Shown here one piece after another: positions 16,730 to 26,000 of a stretch of 64,000 bases of DNA; within the stretch, counting starts at the first letter, position 1, and each line of letters opens with the position of its first letter. Origin of the DNA: Flavobacterium sp. 1355 (GTDB taxonomy: Bacteria; Bacteroidota; Bacteroidia; Flavobacteriales; Flavobacteriaceae); assembly GCF_017833415.1 (NCBI RefSeq), contig NZ_JAFICC010000001.1, forward strand, positions 62,001 to 126,000, given 5' to 3'. The translations under genes and the position numbers were made by a program. The notes beneath the pieces are model-generated. The model worked only from the letters and a program-made list of their open reading frames with translations, had not been told where the DNA came from and ran no database searches.

Positions 16730-16759
16730 TTGTGTATATAAATTTAATGCTTACTTTTG
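16730..16759 (+). promoter_or_regulatory. Bacteroidota-type promoter of the rpsF operon
   Basis: TTG at 16730-16732, 19 bases, then TACTTTTG at 16752-16759 match the TTG / TAnnTTTG consensus of Flavobacterium sigma-A promoters. The rpsF start is 31 bases further on. Confidence 0.75.
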
Positions 16760-16790
16760 CACCCAATTTTAACAAATAAATATTGTATTT

Positions 16791-17132
16791 ATGAATCATT
16801 ATGAAACTGTTTTCATTTTAAATCCCGTTTTATCTGAAGTTCAGGTGAAGGAAACAGTAACGAAATTTGAAGAATTTCTTACTAGTAGAGGAGCTGAAAT
16901 GGTATCGAAAGAGGATTGGGGTCTGAAAAAAATGGCTTACGAAATCCAAAACAAAAAAAGTGGTTTTTATCACTTATTCGAATTCAAAGTAGCTGGAGAA
17001 GTTCTTGTAGCTTTTGAAACTGAATTTAGACGTGACGAAAGAGTTATGCGTTTCTTAACTGTAAGTTTAGACAAACATGCTATCTCATGGGCTGAAAGAA
17101 GAAGAGCCAAATTAAAATCTACTAAAGCTTAA
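16791..17132 (+). CDS. rpsF: 30S ribosomal protein bS6
   Basis: bS6 binds the central domain of 16S rRNA as a heterodimer with bS18. The 113-residue sequence begins [16 protein letters not shown], continues with the conserved [13 protein letters not shown] block near residue 43 and ends in a basic tail ([12 protein letters not shown]). It is first in the rpsF-rpsR-rplI operon; rpsR follows 5 bases later. A consensus promoter lies just upstream. Confidence 0.97.
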   Translation: MNHYETVFILNPVLSEVQVKETVTKFEEFLTSRGAEMVSKEDWGLKKMAYEIQNKKSGFYHLFEFKVAGEVLVAFETEFRRDERVMRFLTVSLDKHAISWAERRRAKLKSTKA

Positions 17133-17137
17133 TTATT

Positions 17138-17434
17138 ATGTCTACAATAGAGCAATCTGCAAAAGGAAAAAAAGACGGAGATATCAGATATTTAACGCCT
17201 TTAAACATTGAAACTAACAAAACTAAAAAGTATTGTCGTTTCAAAAAATCAGGAATCAAATATATCGATTATAAAGATGCTGATTTCTTATTGAAATTCG
17301 TTAACGAGCAAGGAAAAATTCTTCCACGTCGTTTAACAGGAACTTCATTAAAATACCAAAGAAAAGTTTCTGTAGCTGTAAAAAGAGCTCGTCACTTAGC
17401 TTTAATGCCATACGTGGCCGATTTATTAAAATAG
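17138..17434 (+). CDS. rpsR: 30S ribosomal protein bS18
   Basis: The 98-residue bS18 pairs with bS6 on the platform of the 30S subunit. The core reads [20 protein letters not shown] and then [32 protein letters not shown], the standard C-terminal half. The N-terminal 20 residues are an extension compared with E. coli. Spacing to rpsF is 5 bases, so the genes are co-transcribed. A short hairpin-like stretch separates it from rplI. Confidence 0.97.
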
Positions 17435-17503
17435 TAAAAAAAAACAAAGTTGTTGGTTTCCCGTTAGACGGAACCTAACTTCTAAAATTATAAGGACAAC
17501 AAC

Positions 17504-17944
17504 ATGGAAATTATTTTAAAACAAGACGTACAAAACCTAGGGTTTAAAGATGATGTAGTATCTGTAAAACCAGGTTACGGTCGTAACTTTTTGATTCCTC
17601 AGGGATTTGCTGCTTTAGCAACTCCTTCTGCAAAAAAAGTATTAGCTGAAAACTTAAAACAAAGAGCTCACAAAGAAGCTAAAATTGTTGCAGATGCAAA
17701 AGCAACTGCTGAAACTTTAAAAGCTCTTGAAATTAAAATCACAGCTAAAGCTGGTGGAGAAAAACTTTTTGGTTCTGTTACTAACATTGATATTGCTGAG
17801 GCATTAGAGAAATCAGGTAACGCTATCGATAGAAAATTCATCACAAGCGGAATCGTTAAACGTACAGGAAAATACAATGCAAGCATCCGTTTACACAGAG
17901 ATGTTATCGTTGAATTGCCATACGAGATTATCGCAGAAAAATAA
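17504..17944 (+). CDS. rplI: 50S ribosomal protein bL9
   Basis: bL9 binds domain V of 23S rRNA and projects from the L1 stalk side. The 146-residue protein has the N-terminal signature MEIILKQDVQNLGFKDDVVSVKPGYGRNFLIP and a long connecting helix rich in Ala/Lys. The C-terminal domain has AGGEKLFGSVTNIDIAEAL. It is the last gene of the rpsF operon and is followed by a clear intrinsic terminator. Confidence 0.97.
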   Translation: MEIILKQDVQNLGFKDDVVSVKPGYGRNFLIPQGFAALATPSAKKVLAENLKQRAHKEAKIVADAKATAETLKALEIKITAKAGGEKLFGSVTNIDIAEALEKSGNAIDRKFITSGIVKRTGKYNASIRLHRDVIVELPYEIIAEK

Positions 17945-17975
17945 CAACTTGTTAACTTATTGTTAATAAAATATA

Positions 17976-18004
17976 AAAATCACTCTTCGGAGTGATTTTT
18001 TTTT
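17976..18004 (+). terminator. Intrinsic terminator of the rpsF-rpsR-rplI operon
   Basis: AAAATCACTC-TTCG-GAGTGATTTT followed by T residues forms a strong tetraloop hairpin 31 bases after the rplI stop. Confidence 0.9.
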
Positions 18005-18007
18005 GAC

Positions 18008-18015
18008 TAATTTTG
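18008..18015 (+). promoter_or_regulatory. Possible -7 promoter element of the TonB receptor gene
   Basis: TAATTTTG matches TAnnTTTG directly after the rplI terminator and 30 bases before the start codon. The expected -33 TTG would fall in the terminator and is not evident. Confidence 0.4.
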
Positions 18016-18045
18016 AGGGAAATAACTCACTCAAAATCAGAAAAA

Positions 18046-21000
18046 ATGAAAAAAATCTTTGTATTGTTGTTGTGTATTTTCGGTTTTACCGTCAGTGTAG
18101 CGCAGACTACAACATCGAGTATTAAAGGGATTGTAAAGGGTTCGGCAAACGAACTTTTGCCGGGAGCTACTGTTTTGGCAGTCCATACTCCGTCGGGTAC
18201 TAAATATTCTTCCCTGTCTAATGAAGACGGAAGATTTAATATTTTGAATATGAGAATTGGAGGGCCATACAAAATTACTGTCAGTTTTGTTGGTTACCAA
18301 AATCAGGAGTATAATGATGTTTATCTCGATTTAGGAAAAGTATTTAGCTTAGATGTAGACTTAACAAGTGAAAGCCAGGCTCTGGAAGAAGTAAAAGTGG
18401 TCTCTAAGAATAAAGTTTTCCAAAGCGGAAGAACAGGTGCAGAAACAACAATTGGCAGAAGAGAATTAACAGCTTTACCTACGATTTCAAGATCAGCAGA
18501 AGATTTCACCAGACTGGAACCAACAGCAAGCGGTGGTTCATTCGGGGGAAGAAATGATCAGTATAATAACTATTCTCTGAATGGAGCTATTTTTAATAAC
18601 CCGTTCGGACTCGATGCAGCAACCCCTGGCGGGCAGACTAACGCTCAGCCAATCTCATTAGATGCAATCGATCAGATTCAGGTAGCAACTGCTCCTTATG
18701 ATGTTACTTTGTCAGGATTTACAGGAGCTTCTGTTAATGCTGTTACAAAATCAGGAACTAACGAGTTTCATGGTACTGCCTATGCATTTTACAGAAATCA
18801 GGATTTAACCGGAAGTAAAATCAAAGGACAGAAAATATTTGTACCTTCTTTAGAGCAAACTCAGGCAGGATTTAGTTTGGGAGCACCAATTATAAAAGAT
18901 AAATTATTCATTTTTGGAAATTTTGAAATTGATAAAAGGACTGACTTAGGCTCTAATTTTATCGCCAATAACAATGATGGTATTACCGGAATTAATGAAT
19001 CCAGAGTTTTACAATCAGATTTAGATGCCGTTTCAAGTGCTTTGATGGGGTTAAAAGATGCACAGGGTAATAATTTTAATTATAATCCGGGAGCTTATCA
19101 GGGTTTTATCCATGAATCGAATTCTACTAAAGGGATTATAAAACTGGATTGGAATATTAATGATAACAATAAACTGGCTGTTATTTATAATTTCCTTGAT
19201 GCTTCAAAAGATAAGCCTGCACACCCAACCGCTTTAGGATTTAGAGGGCCAAATGCTTCAATACTTCAGTTTCAGAATGCAGGATATCAGATTAATAATA
19301 AATTAGATTCATTTTTATTAGAGTTAAACTCAAAATTTAGTGAGTCTGTTTCTAATAAACTTCAGGCTGGTTATACTTATTTTAATGATTTTAGAGATCC
19401 GTTTTCGTCTCCGGCTCCTGTAATTAATATTCAGGATGGATCAGGGGCAAATTATATTATTGCAGGTCATGAACCATTTTCTATCAATAATACGCTTAAG
19501 CAAAAAGTAATTCAGATTACCGATAATCTTACTTACACCAGCGGAAACCATGCCTTTACTTTTGGTTCTTCTTTTGAGAAATTTAATTTTGAGAATTCAT
19601 TCAATCTGGCAGGATATGACAATTTTGGAAATCCAAATGGTTATGCGGGAACTTTTTTTACTCCTTACTCAAACGTACAGGCATTTTTAGATGACGCGGC
19701 TAGGCCTTATGCTACTAGTATTGTTGCTCAAAACTTTCAGTATGCACAAGATATGGCAGAATCTAAAAGCAATTTTGCTGTTGGATCAGATGGCGGATGG
19801 AAACTGGCAGAACTTAATGTAGGTCAATGGGCATTTTATGCTCAGGATGACTGGAGTGTTGCTGATAATTTTAAACTGACAATTGGTTTAAGAGCAGATA
19901 AACCTTTGTATTTCAATACTGATGAGTTGATTCAGAAATATATTGACACTGATAATGGTGGAGCCGGACGAGATAATAATATAGATTATTATGATCCGGA
20001 AACTGGTAAGGCGGTTAAATTGATTTCAACAGATTTACCAAGCGATAAGATTTTATGGTCGCCAAGGCTTGGTTTTAATTGGGATATTAAAAATGATGCA
20101 ACCTCACAACTTCGAGGCGGATCAGGAATTTTTACCGGAAGAATTCCTTTTGTTTGGTTAGGAAACCAGGTTAGTGGTGCAGATGACAGCTTTTTCCAGA
20201 TTATGGATCCAAATTATAAATGGCCGCAGGTTTGGAGAACAAGTGTAGGTTTTGATCATAAATTTGAAAGTAATTATGTTTTGACAGTTGATGTATCTTA
20301 TAATAAAGATATTAATGGTGTTCATGTGCAAAACTGGGGCTTAAAAGATCCGACAGGAACTTTGGGCGGTGTAGATAACAGATTGATTTATACTGCTGCG
20401 GATAAAGGAGCTAATAATGCTTATGTAATGACAAATTCAGATAAAGGATTTGCTTTTAATAGTTCTATTAAGCTTCAAAAAACTTTTGAGAACGGATTTT
20501 ATGCAAGTTTGGCTTATAATTATTTGATTTCTAAAGATGTAAATTCTATTGAGGCTGAAATTACAGGTGATGCTTTTGCATTTAACCCTGCACTAGGAAA
20601 TGTAAATAAAGATGTGCTTTCTAATTCTAAATATGGAGATACGTATCGTTTTATTGGGGTAGCTTCAAAAAAATGGAGATATGGGAATGATAAATGGGCA
20701 ACAACGCTGTCTACTTTTTTTGAATATGCTCAGGGTGGACGTTTTAGTTATACTTATGGAGGAGATATAAATAATGATGGTTCTGCGGTGAATGATTTAA
20801 TTTATGTTCCTACCTCTGCTGAAATTGCACAAATGACATTTTCAGGAGCAGGACAAGGTGAGGCTTTTGATAAATTTATTGAGCAGGATGAATACTTAAG
20901 AGACAGAAGGGGTGAGTATGCAGAGCGTTACGGAGCAATTTCTCCATGGAGAGGAAAATGGGATCTGAAATTTTTGCAGGACTATAATTTCAGGGTTTCA

Positions 21001-21240
21001 TCCGCCTCAGAAAAAAAGAACACCATTCAGTTTAGTGTTGATATTTTGAATGTTGGGAACTTAATTAATTCGGATTGGGGAGTAGTTCAGGTGCCTACGA
21101 GTGTACAGCCGATTGGCGTGACTGTTGCAGGAAACACACCAACTTATACTTTTACTAATACTCAGACCAAAACGTTTAACTATGATGCTAGTTTAACATC
21201 AAGATGGCAAATGCAATTTGGTATTAGATATATTTTCTAA
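18046..21240 (+). CDS. TonB-dependent receptor, Oar-like, with carboxypeptidase-regulatory N-domain
   Basis: This 1064-residue outer-membrane protein has a signal peptide (MKKIFVLLLCIFGFTVSVAQ). A carboxypeptidase-regulatory-like domain follows (about 22-110; GIVKGSANELLPGATVLA and FVGYQ), then a plug-like region (GAETTIGRRELTALPTIS, FGGRNDQYNNYSLNGA, GASVNAVTKSGTNEFHG). The long beta-barrel ends in a C-terminal aromatic strand, WQMQFGIRYIF. The pattern is that of Oar/OmpW-type TonB receptors of Bacteroidota; the ligand is unknown, and no SusD-like partner is next to it, which argues against a standard glycan-uptake pair. The ATG at 18046 gives the signal peptide. A TAATTTTG -7 element lies at 18008-18015. 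Confidence 0.9.
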   Translation: MKKIFVLLLCIFGFTVSVAQTTTSSIKGIVKGSANELLPGATVLAVHTPSGTKYSSLSNEDGRFNILNMRIGGPYKITVSFVGYQNQEYNDVYLDLGKVFSLDVDLTSESQALEEVKVVSKNKVFQSGRTGAETTIGRRELTALPTISRSAEDFTRLEPTASGGSFGGRNDQYNNYSLNGAIFNNPFGLDAATPGGQTNAQPISLDAIDQIQVATAPYDVTLSGFTGASVNAVTKSGTNEFHGTAYAFYRNQDLTGSKIKGQKIFVPSLEQTQAGFSLGAPIIKDKLFIFGNFEIDKRTDLGSNFIANNNDGITGINESRVLQSDLDAVSSALMGLKDAQGNNFNYNPGAYQGFIHESNSTKGIIKLDWNINDNNKLAVIYNFLDASKDKPAHPTALGFRGPNASILQFQNAGYQINNKLDSFLLELNSKFSESVSNKLQAGYTYFNDFRDPFSSPAPVINIQDGSGANYIIAGHEPFSINNTLKQKVIQITDNLTYTSGNHAFTFGSSFEKFNFENSFNLAGYDNFGNPNGYAGTFFTPYSNVQAFLDDAARPYATSIVAQNFQYAQDMAESKSNFAVGSDGGWKLAELNVGQWAFYAQDDWSVADNFKLTIGLRADKPLYFNTDELIQKYIDTDNGGAGRDNNIDYYDPETGKAVKLISTDLPSDKILWSPRLGFNWDIKNDATSQLRGGSGIFTGRIPFVWLGNQVSGADDSFFQIMDPNYKWPQVWRTSVGFDHKFESNYVLTVDVSYNKDINGVHVQNWGLKDPTGTLGGVDNRLIYTAADKGANNAYVMTNSDKGFAFNSSIKLQKTFENGFYASLAYNYLISKDVNSIEAEITGDAFAFNPALGNVNKDVLSNSKYGDTYRFIGVASKKWRYGNDKWATTLSTFFEYAQGGRFSYTYGGDINNDGSAVNDLIYVPTSAEIAQMTFSGAGQGEAFDKFIEQDEYLRDRRGEYAERYGAISPWRGKWDLKFLQDYNFRVSSASEKKNTIQFSVDILNVGNLINSDWGVVQVPTSVQPIGVTVAGNTPTYTFTNTQTKTFNYDASLTSRWQMQFGIRYIF

Positions 21241-21262
21241 TAGATAAAGATGTTGTAAATTT

Positions 21263-21290
21263 GCCCCCTCATTTGAGGGGGCTTTTTTTT
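21263..21290 (+). terminator. Intrinsic terminator after the TonB receptor
   Basis: GCCCCCTC-ATTT-GAGGGGGC followed by eight T, 22 bases after the stop. Confidence 0.92.
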
Positions 21291-21332
21291 ATATAAATAA
21301 GCCATTTAACATTATAATTTTGAAAAGCAATA

Positions 21333-21806
21333 ATGAAATACGCAAGACTGACAAAAGAACAATTTGATGAATTACATGCAGAATTTTCAAGTTTCCTTGC
21401 AACGCAGGCAATTGATAAGGCAGAGTGGGATTCGATAAAAGAAAATAGACCAGTAGTAGCAGAACAGGAATTGGATGTTTTTTCTGATTTGATTTGGGAA
21501 GGTGTTTTATCAAGAGCAGAGTTTTTGGAACATTTTTCTAAAAATCATATTTTTCTGTTTCAATGTTTTGAAACTTATGTTCAGTCAATTGTTTTAAAAT
21601 CATTGGTTCCGGAAACTGACTTTCTTACTAAAGATGGTTTACAATGGCTAAGTGATAATATGTTTACTGAAAACATAGAAATGAAAGTAGGAAAAAAAGT
21701 ATTTACTGAAGATCGTAACTCTTCTATCTTTGATTTAATTCAACAGGGAGCGTTTTTAAGTGATGGGCAACTGTTCAAACAGATTAATACGATTATTGAA
21801 TCGTAA
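21333..21806 (+). CDS. Conserved hypothetical protein, possibly DUF6495
   Basis: I recognise this 157-residue protein only as a small conserved flavobacterial protein, perhaps DUF6495 (from memory). It is soluble and acidic, with no signal peptide or membrane segment. It begins MKYARLTKEQFDELHAEFSSFLATQAID and includes a WDSIKENRP segment and FSDLIWEGVLSRAEFLEHFS. A TAATTTTG -7 element is at 21315-21322, and terminators lie on both sides, so it is its own unit. No function can be assigned. Confidence 0.75.
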   Translation: MKYARLTKEQFDELHAEFSSFLATQAIDKAEWDSIKENRPVVAEQELDVFSDLIWEGVLSRAEFLEHFSKNHIFLFQCFETYVQSIVLKSLVPETDFLTKDGLQWLSDNMFTENIEMKVGKKVFTEDRNSSIFDLIQQGAFLSDGQLFKQINTIIES

Positions 21807-21828
21807 ATTGTACGATTATTTTTTAATT

Positions 21829-21877
21829 AAATAGGTAAATGATTGGTGTTAAATTATTTACCTATTTTTATTTTTTT
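21829..21877 (+). terminator. Intrinsic terminator after the hypothetical gene
   Basis: AAATAGGTAAAT at 21829-21840 pairs with ATTTACCTATTT at 21856-21867, followed by a T-rich run. Confidence 0.75.
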
Positions 21878-23033
21878 AACTTTTGTTTAATCTTTTTTAT
21901 TTTTCTATACCCGTATTTTTACGTGTTTTTTGTTAATATTGAAGGAATTAATTAATTTAATTAGATTATGTAAGTTTTACTTTTCAAATATATTTTTTTT
22001 CTTAAAAAAAGCATAAAAAAATTTCTTAAAAGTAATATTAAACTTACATATTTATTTTATTATGAAAAATACTTGATTTTTTTGAGATATCAATAATCGA
22101 TTACTTTTCTGTGAAAAACACTGTATTTATTAGGTTTCCAAGCGTTTGTGTAATTAGTACGGTTCTCGCTTTTTAAAAAAAATAAGAATTTTATGTTTGT
22201 TTTGTATTTTAATTTTTATTATTTTTAATCAAAGAAAGTTAAACAAACAACGTTTTTTGATTTGCCTAATAATATATCAAATTCATAATGATGATATATT
22301 TTTTAAACAATAATCATAACCCAGTTTACTTCTTGTTTTACAACGGTAATTTTAGAATTTAATTTATTTTGCCTATGGAATTGACAAATACTCTTTTACT
22401 CAAGTTTGCGTTAGTAACTCAAATTATTTTAGCTTTATATTTTTTGATTTCGTACACTTTAAAGTTTATTGTTAAAATAAATTTTGGTGTATTGGCAGAC
22501 TTGTTTTCTAAATTTAAATATTTCGTCAGTTTAAAATTTTTATTATTAAACCCATTCAATGGTTTTGTAATAAAAATTTGTTGTGACCTGATGACTTCAG
22601 GATGCAATAAATACCCCCGCTTTCATGATTCAATTTAATATTAAGTTATTCTAAAAACTTAATTTATTAATGGACAGCCTAATCAACTTCTGTTAATATT
22701 GTTTCATACATTATATTATAGAATTCCCCCCAATTCTAGAAATCTAAATTTTATCGATAAAATTTAGTACAAGCAACAAATCACTCCATCAGGAAAGCTG
22801 ATAGAATCAGTATGTCCTGTAAGTTCAAAAAAAGAATTATTTAGAAGAATTTATTAATGTATGCGCAATGCGTACGGAATTGTTATGTGATTTATGCAGA
22901 AATCTAATTTGAAGCCCTTAGCTAAGGTTTTAAGTTTATTCTAATCAATTTATTATTAGTGTTTTTTTAATTGCCTAGGCATCGTGCCTATTGCAACAGG
23001 TATTTTATTGTCCATTTTCTAATCTTCCAAATT
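21878..23033 (+). other. Long AT-rich non-coding leader before the giant surface-protein gene
   Basis: About 1.15 kb separates the terminator from the giant gene. It has no convincing gene. It holds an imperfect inverted repeat at 21968-22049 (ATGTAAGTTT / AAACTTACAT plus ACTTTT / AAAAGT), a TAGAATT-C6-AATTCTA repeat at 22719-22738, and a perfect 24-base palindrome at 22744-22767 centred on TATCGATA. A small AGGCA/TGCCT hairpin lies at 22977-22989. The size is unusual beside the short gaps elsewhere in this window. Confidence 0.5.
22744..22767. promoter_or_regulatory. Perfect 24-base palindrome
   Basis: Two 12-base halves (CTAAATTTTATC and its complement) meet without a loop, 266 bases upstream of the giant gene. 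It could be a regulator binding site or the tip of a cruciform or RNA hairpin. Confidence 0.5.
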
Positions 23034-26000
23034 ATGAAAAAAATCTTTACTTTTTGTAATCTCATTCATGAGAAGAGATTATTCGGACTATTATTTTTAT
23101 TCTTATTATGTAATAATGCGTTTTCGCAATCGGTTTGCAGACCAACATCGCAAACTAATAGCCAGGGCGGATTATTATGTGTAGGATTAGATGTAGATAG
23201 TCCCGCTAATGCCTATGATAATGACGCAGGCTTAGCAACGTATGCGACACTAACCAATGCCGTCGGGCTTGGCTGCTTTGTCGAAGAAACATTGACTTTT
23301 AACCAAACGGCAAGAGCCGGAGATGAGGTGTTGATTTATTTTGGGACCGGTAATGGTTTATTAGATGTTTCATTACTATCTAATGCCTCAATTCAGGCAA
23401 AATTATCCGGAACAAATGTTGGCGCAAGGACTTCACTAAACAGTCCTCTTTTGAATTTGAATTTATTGAATGGCAATGGTGTTGGGGTAGCACGTTATAC
23501 TCTGACCGGCGACGCCAATCAAATTCAGATTCAGGTCGGAGGGTTACTTAGTTTATTAGTGAGTCTGAGGATTTATGATGTTCGTCTGGATTTTGCAAAA
23601 CCTACAGTAACAGGTGGTTTGAACCAAACAATTTGCTCGGGCACTTCAGCTAACCTTACAGCAACACCTGTAGCAGGAACAACTTTAGCGTGGTATAGTT
23701 CTGCAACGTCTACAACGGCTTTAGCTACTGGAAATACTTTTACCACACCGAATTTAACAGCTAATACAACTTATTATATAGGTGTTACAAGAGCAGGTGG
23801 CTGTGAAGGAAGCGATCGTTTGCCGGTTGTAATTAATGTTTCGAATCCGATTGCACCTGTAATCAATACTTCTGGAACTTCTTTATGTTCAGCAGGGGCC
23901 ACACAACAGACAACATTATCGGTTTTAAATCCTATTCCCGGAACTACTTATTCCTGGTTTTCTTCTTCAAGCGGGGGAGTAGCTTTAGCCTCGGGAACCA
24001 CATATTCGCCAACAGTTCCTGTTGGTACAACCAATTTTTATGTAGAAGCTTCGATAGGGTCTTGTTTGAGTCCCGCAAGGGCTCCGGTAACTGTTGTATC
24101 TACTGCTATTCCGGCGGAACCAACTATCTTAACACAAAGTGTAACTATACAATCTGGGCAAAACGCCACCTTAATTGCGACAACATCTGAACCGGGAGTT
24201 CTTTTAAATTGGTATGACGTTCCGACAGGAGGAACTGCAGAGGCGCTTAATTCGCCAACATTTACCACTCCTATACTAACTGCCACAAAAACGTATTATG
24301 TTGAGGCACAAAACGGTTCAGGAAATTGTGTAAGTATGGCAAGAGTTCCTGCAATGGTAACAGTTATTCCGTCTGCTTTAGGAGGATGTTTAGAAGCAAA
24401 TAGCCAGCAGACTACAGTAAATGGTTTGTGTTTATTATGTACATCATCAAATCCTAATAATTCAGTTGACGGAAACCCAGCTACCGCGGCACGATTAACA
24501 CTTCCTGTTGGATTACTAAACGGATGGATTCAACAGACACTTCAGTTTAATAATCCTGGAAAAGCAGGAGATATTGTTGATGTAGAACTTGAACTGCCTG
24601 GTGGTTTGGCAGATCTTGCATTATTAGGCGGAGTAAGTTTAGCTACTTATAATGGAGCTACTTATAACAATGACAGGGTTTTTATTAATGATCCTTTGGT
24701 AAGTTTACAATTATTAACAGGAGACCGTTTTAGAGCGAGCGTAGTGGCAGGAGCTAATTTTGATCGTGTAGAAATTCGCTTTGGCGCTGTTGTAACAGTA
24801 CTAACAAGCTTAGATATTTATCAGGCTACTTATAGATATAAAGCACCCGCTATTACCGGAAATACAACTATTTGTACCGGACAAACTACGACATTAACAG
24901 CTGCACTTGCAGTTGGTGAAACAGTAAATTGGTATAGTGCTGCTACAGGCGGAAGTTCATTAGCTGCTACTGCTGCATTCACAACTCCGGCTTTAACAAC
25001 AGCAACAACGTATTATGTTGAAATAACCAGAAATGGTTGTGTAAACAGTGAACGTTCTGCCGTTTTAGTTTCAGTTAATAATCCTGTTGCACCATCTTTG
25101 GTTGCTGTTCCGGCAAGTTTATGTTCTGGTCAGGCTTCTACAATTACAGTTCAGTCACCGGTTGTGGGGACCACTTACAATTGGTATGATGCGGCTTCAG
25201 CAGGAAACTTATTATTTACAGGAACTTCATTTACAACTCCCGCTTTAACAACAAATACCAGTTATTATGTTGAAGCTGTTATTGGGGATTGTATATCTCC
25301 CACCAGAACTGCGATACCGGTTACTGTAACCCCATTACCTGCAGCTCCAACTGCAGCATCTACTACAGTAATTATTCAGACGGGTCAAAATGTAGCACTA
25401 CAGGTAAATCCGGTAGCGGGTATTGATAATGATTGGTATGATGTACCAACCGGCGGAACCGCAATAGCTGTTGATACCGACACATTTACTCCTTCTCCGG
25501 CTTTGACTGCGAATAAAACGTATTATGTTGAGGCAAGAAGTAACGGTTCAAATTGTTCGAGTACTACGAGAACTGCTATAAATGTTGTGGTTATCAATAC
25601 TGTGAGCAGTTGTTTACAGCCTAATTTGCAAAATGTAACAAGAGATCCTGGCTTATTATGTGTTGCCTGTACTTCGGCAAATGATTCTTTTTCTGTAGAC
25701 GGAAACATTAATACTGCTACAACTCTTTCAATACCTGTAGGAGTAGCAGGAAGTTATATACAACAAGAATTGATTTTTCCTACTGCTGGAGAAGCAGGTG
25801 ATATTATAGATGTAGAATTAGAGATTCCGGCTGGACTTCTTGATATAAGTGCGTTATCTTATATTAGTTTAGCAACCTATAATGGAGGGACTTATAATAA
25901 TGACAGAATAAATATCAATAACAATTTATTATCTATACAATTATTATCAGGAAATAGGTTTAAAGCGAGTTTTACTACAGCAGCTACATTTGACAGAATT

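Noticed and set aside
18013-18045. N-terminal extension of the TonB receptor
   Set aside because: It starts at TTG inside the -7 element and would bury the signal peptide.
22369-22638. Open frame of 89 codons in the leader of the giant gene, hydrophobic at its start
   Set aside because: It has no recognisable family, the region is extremely AT-rich and codon use looks unselected. I treat the stretch as non-coding.
22971-23033. N-terminal extension of the giant protein
   Set aside because: The frame from 22971 begins at TTG and puts the signal peptide after 21 unrelated residues; the ATG at 23034 is better.
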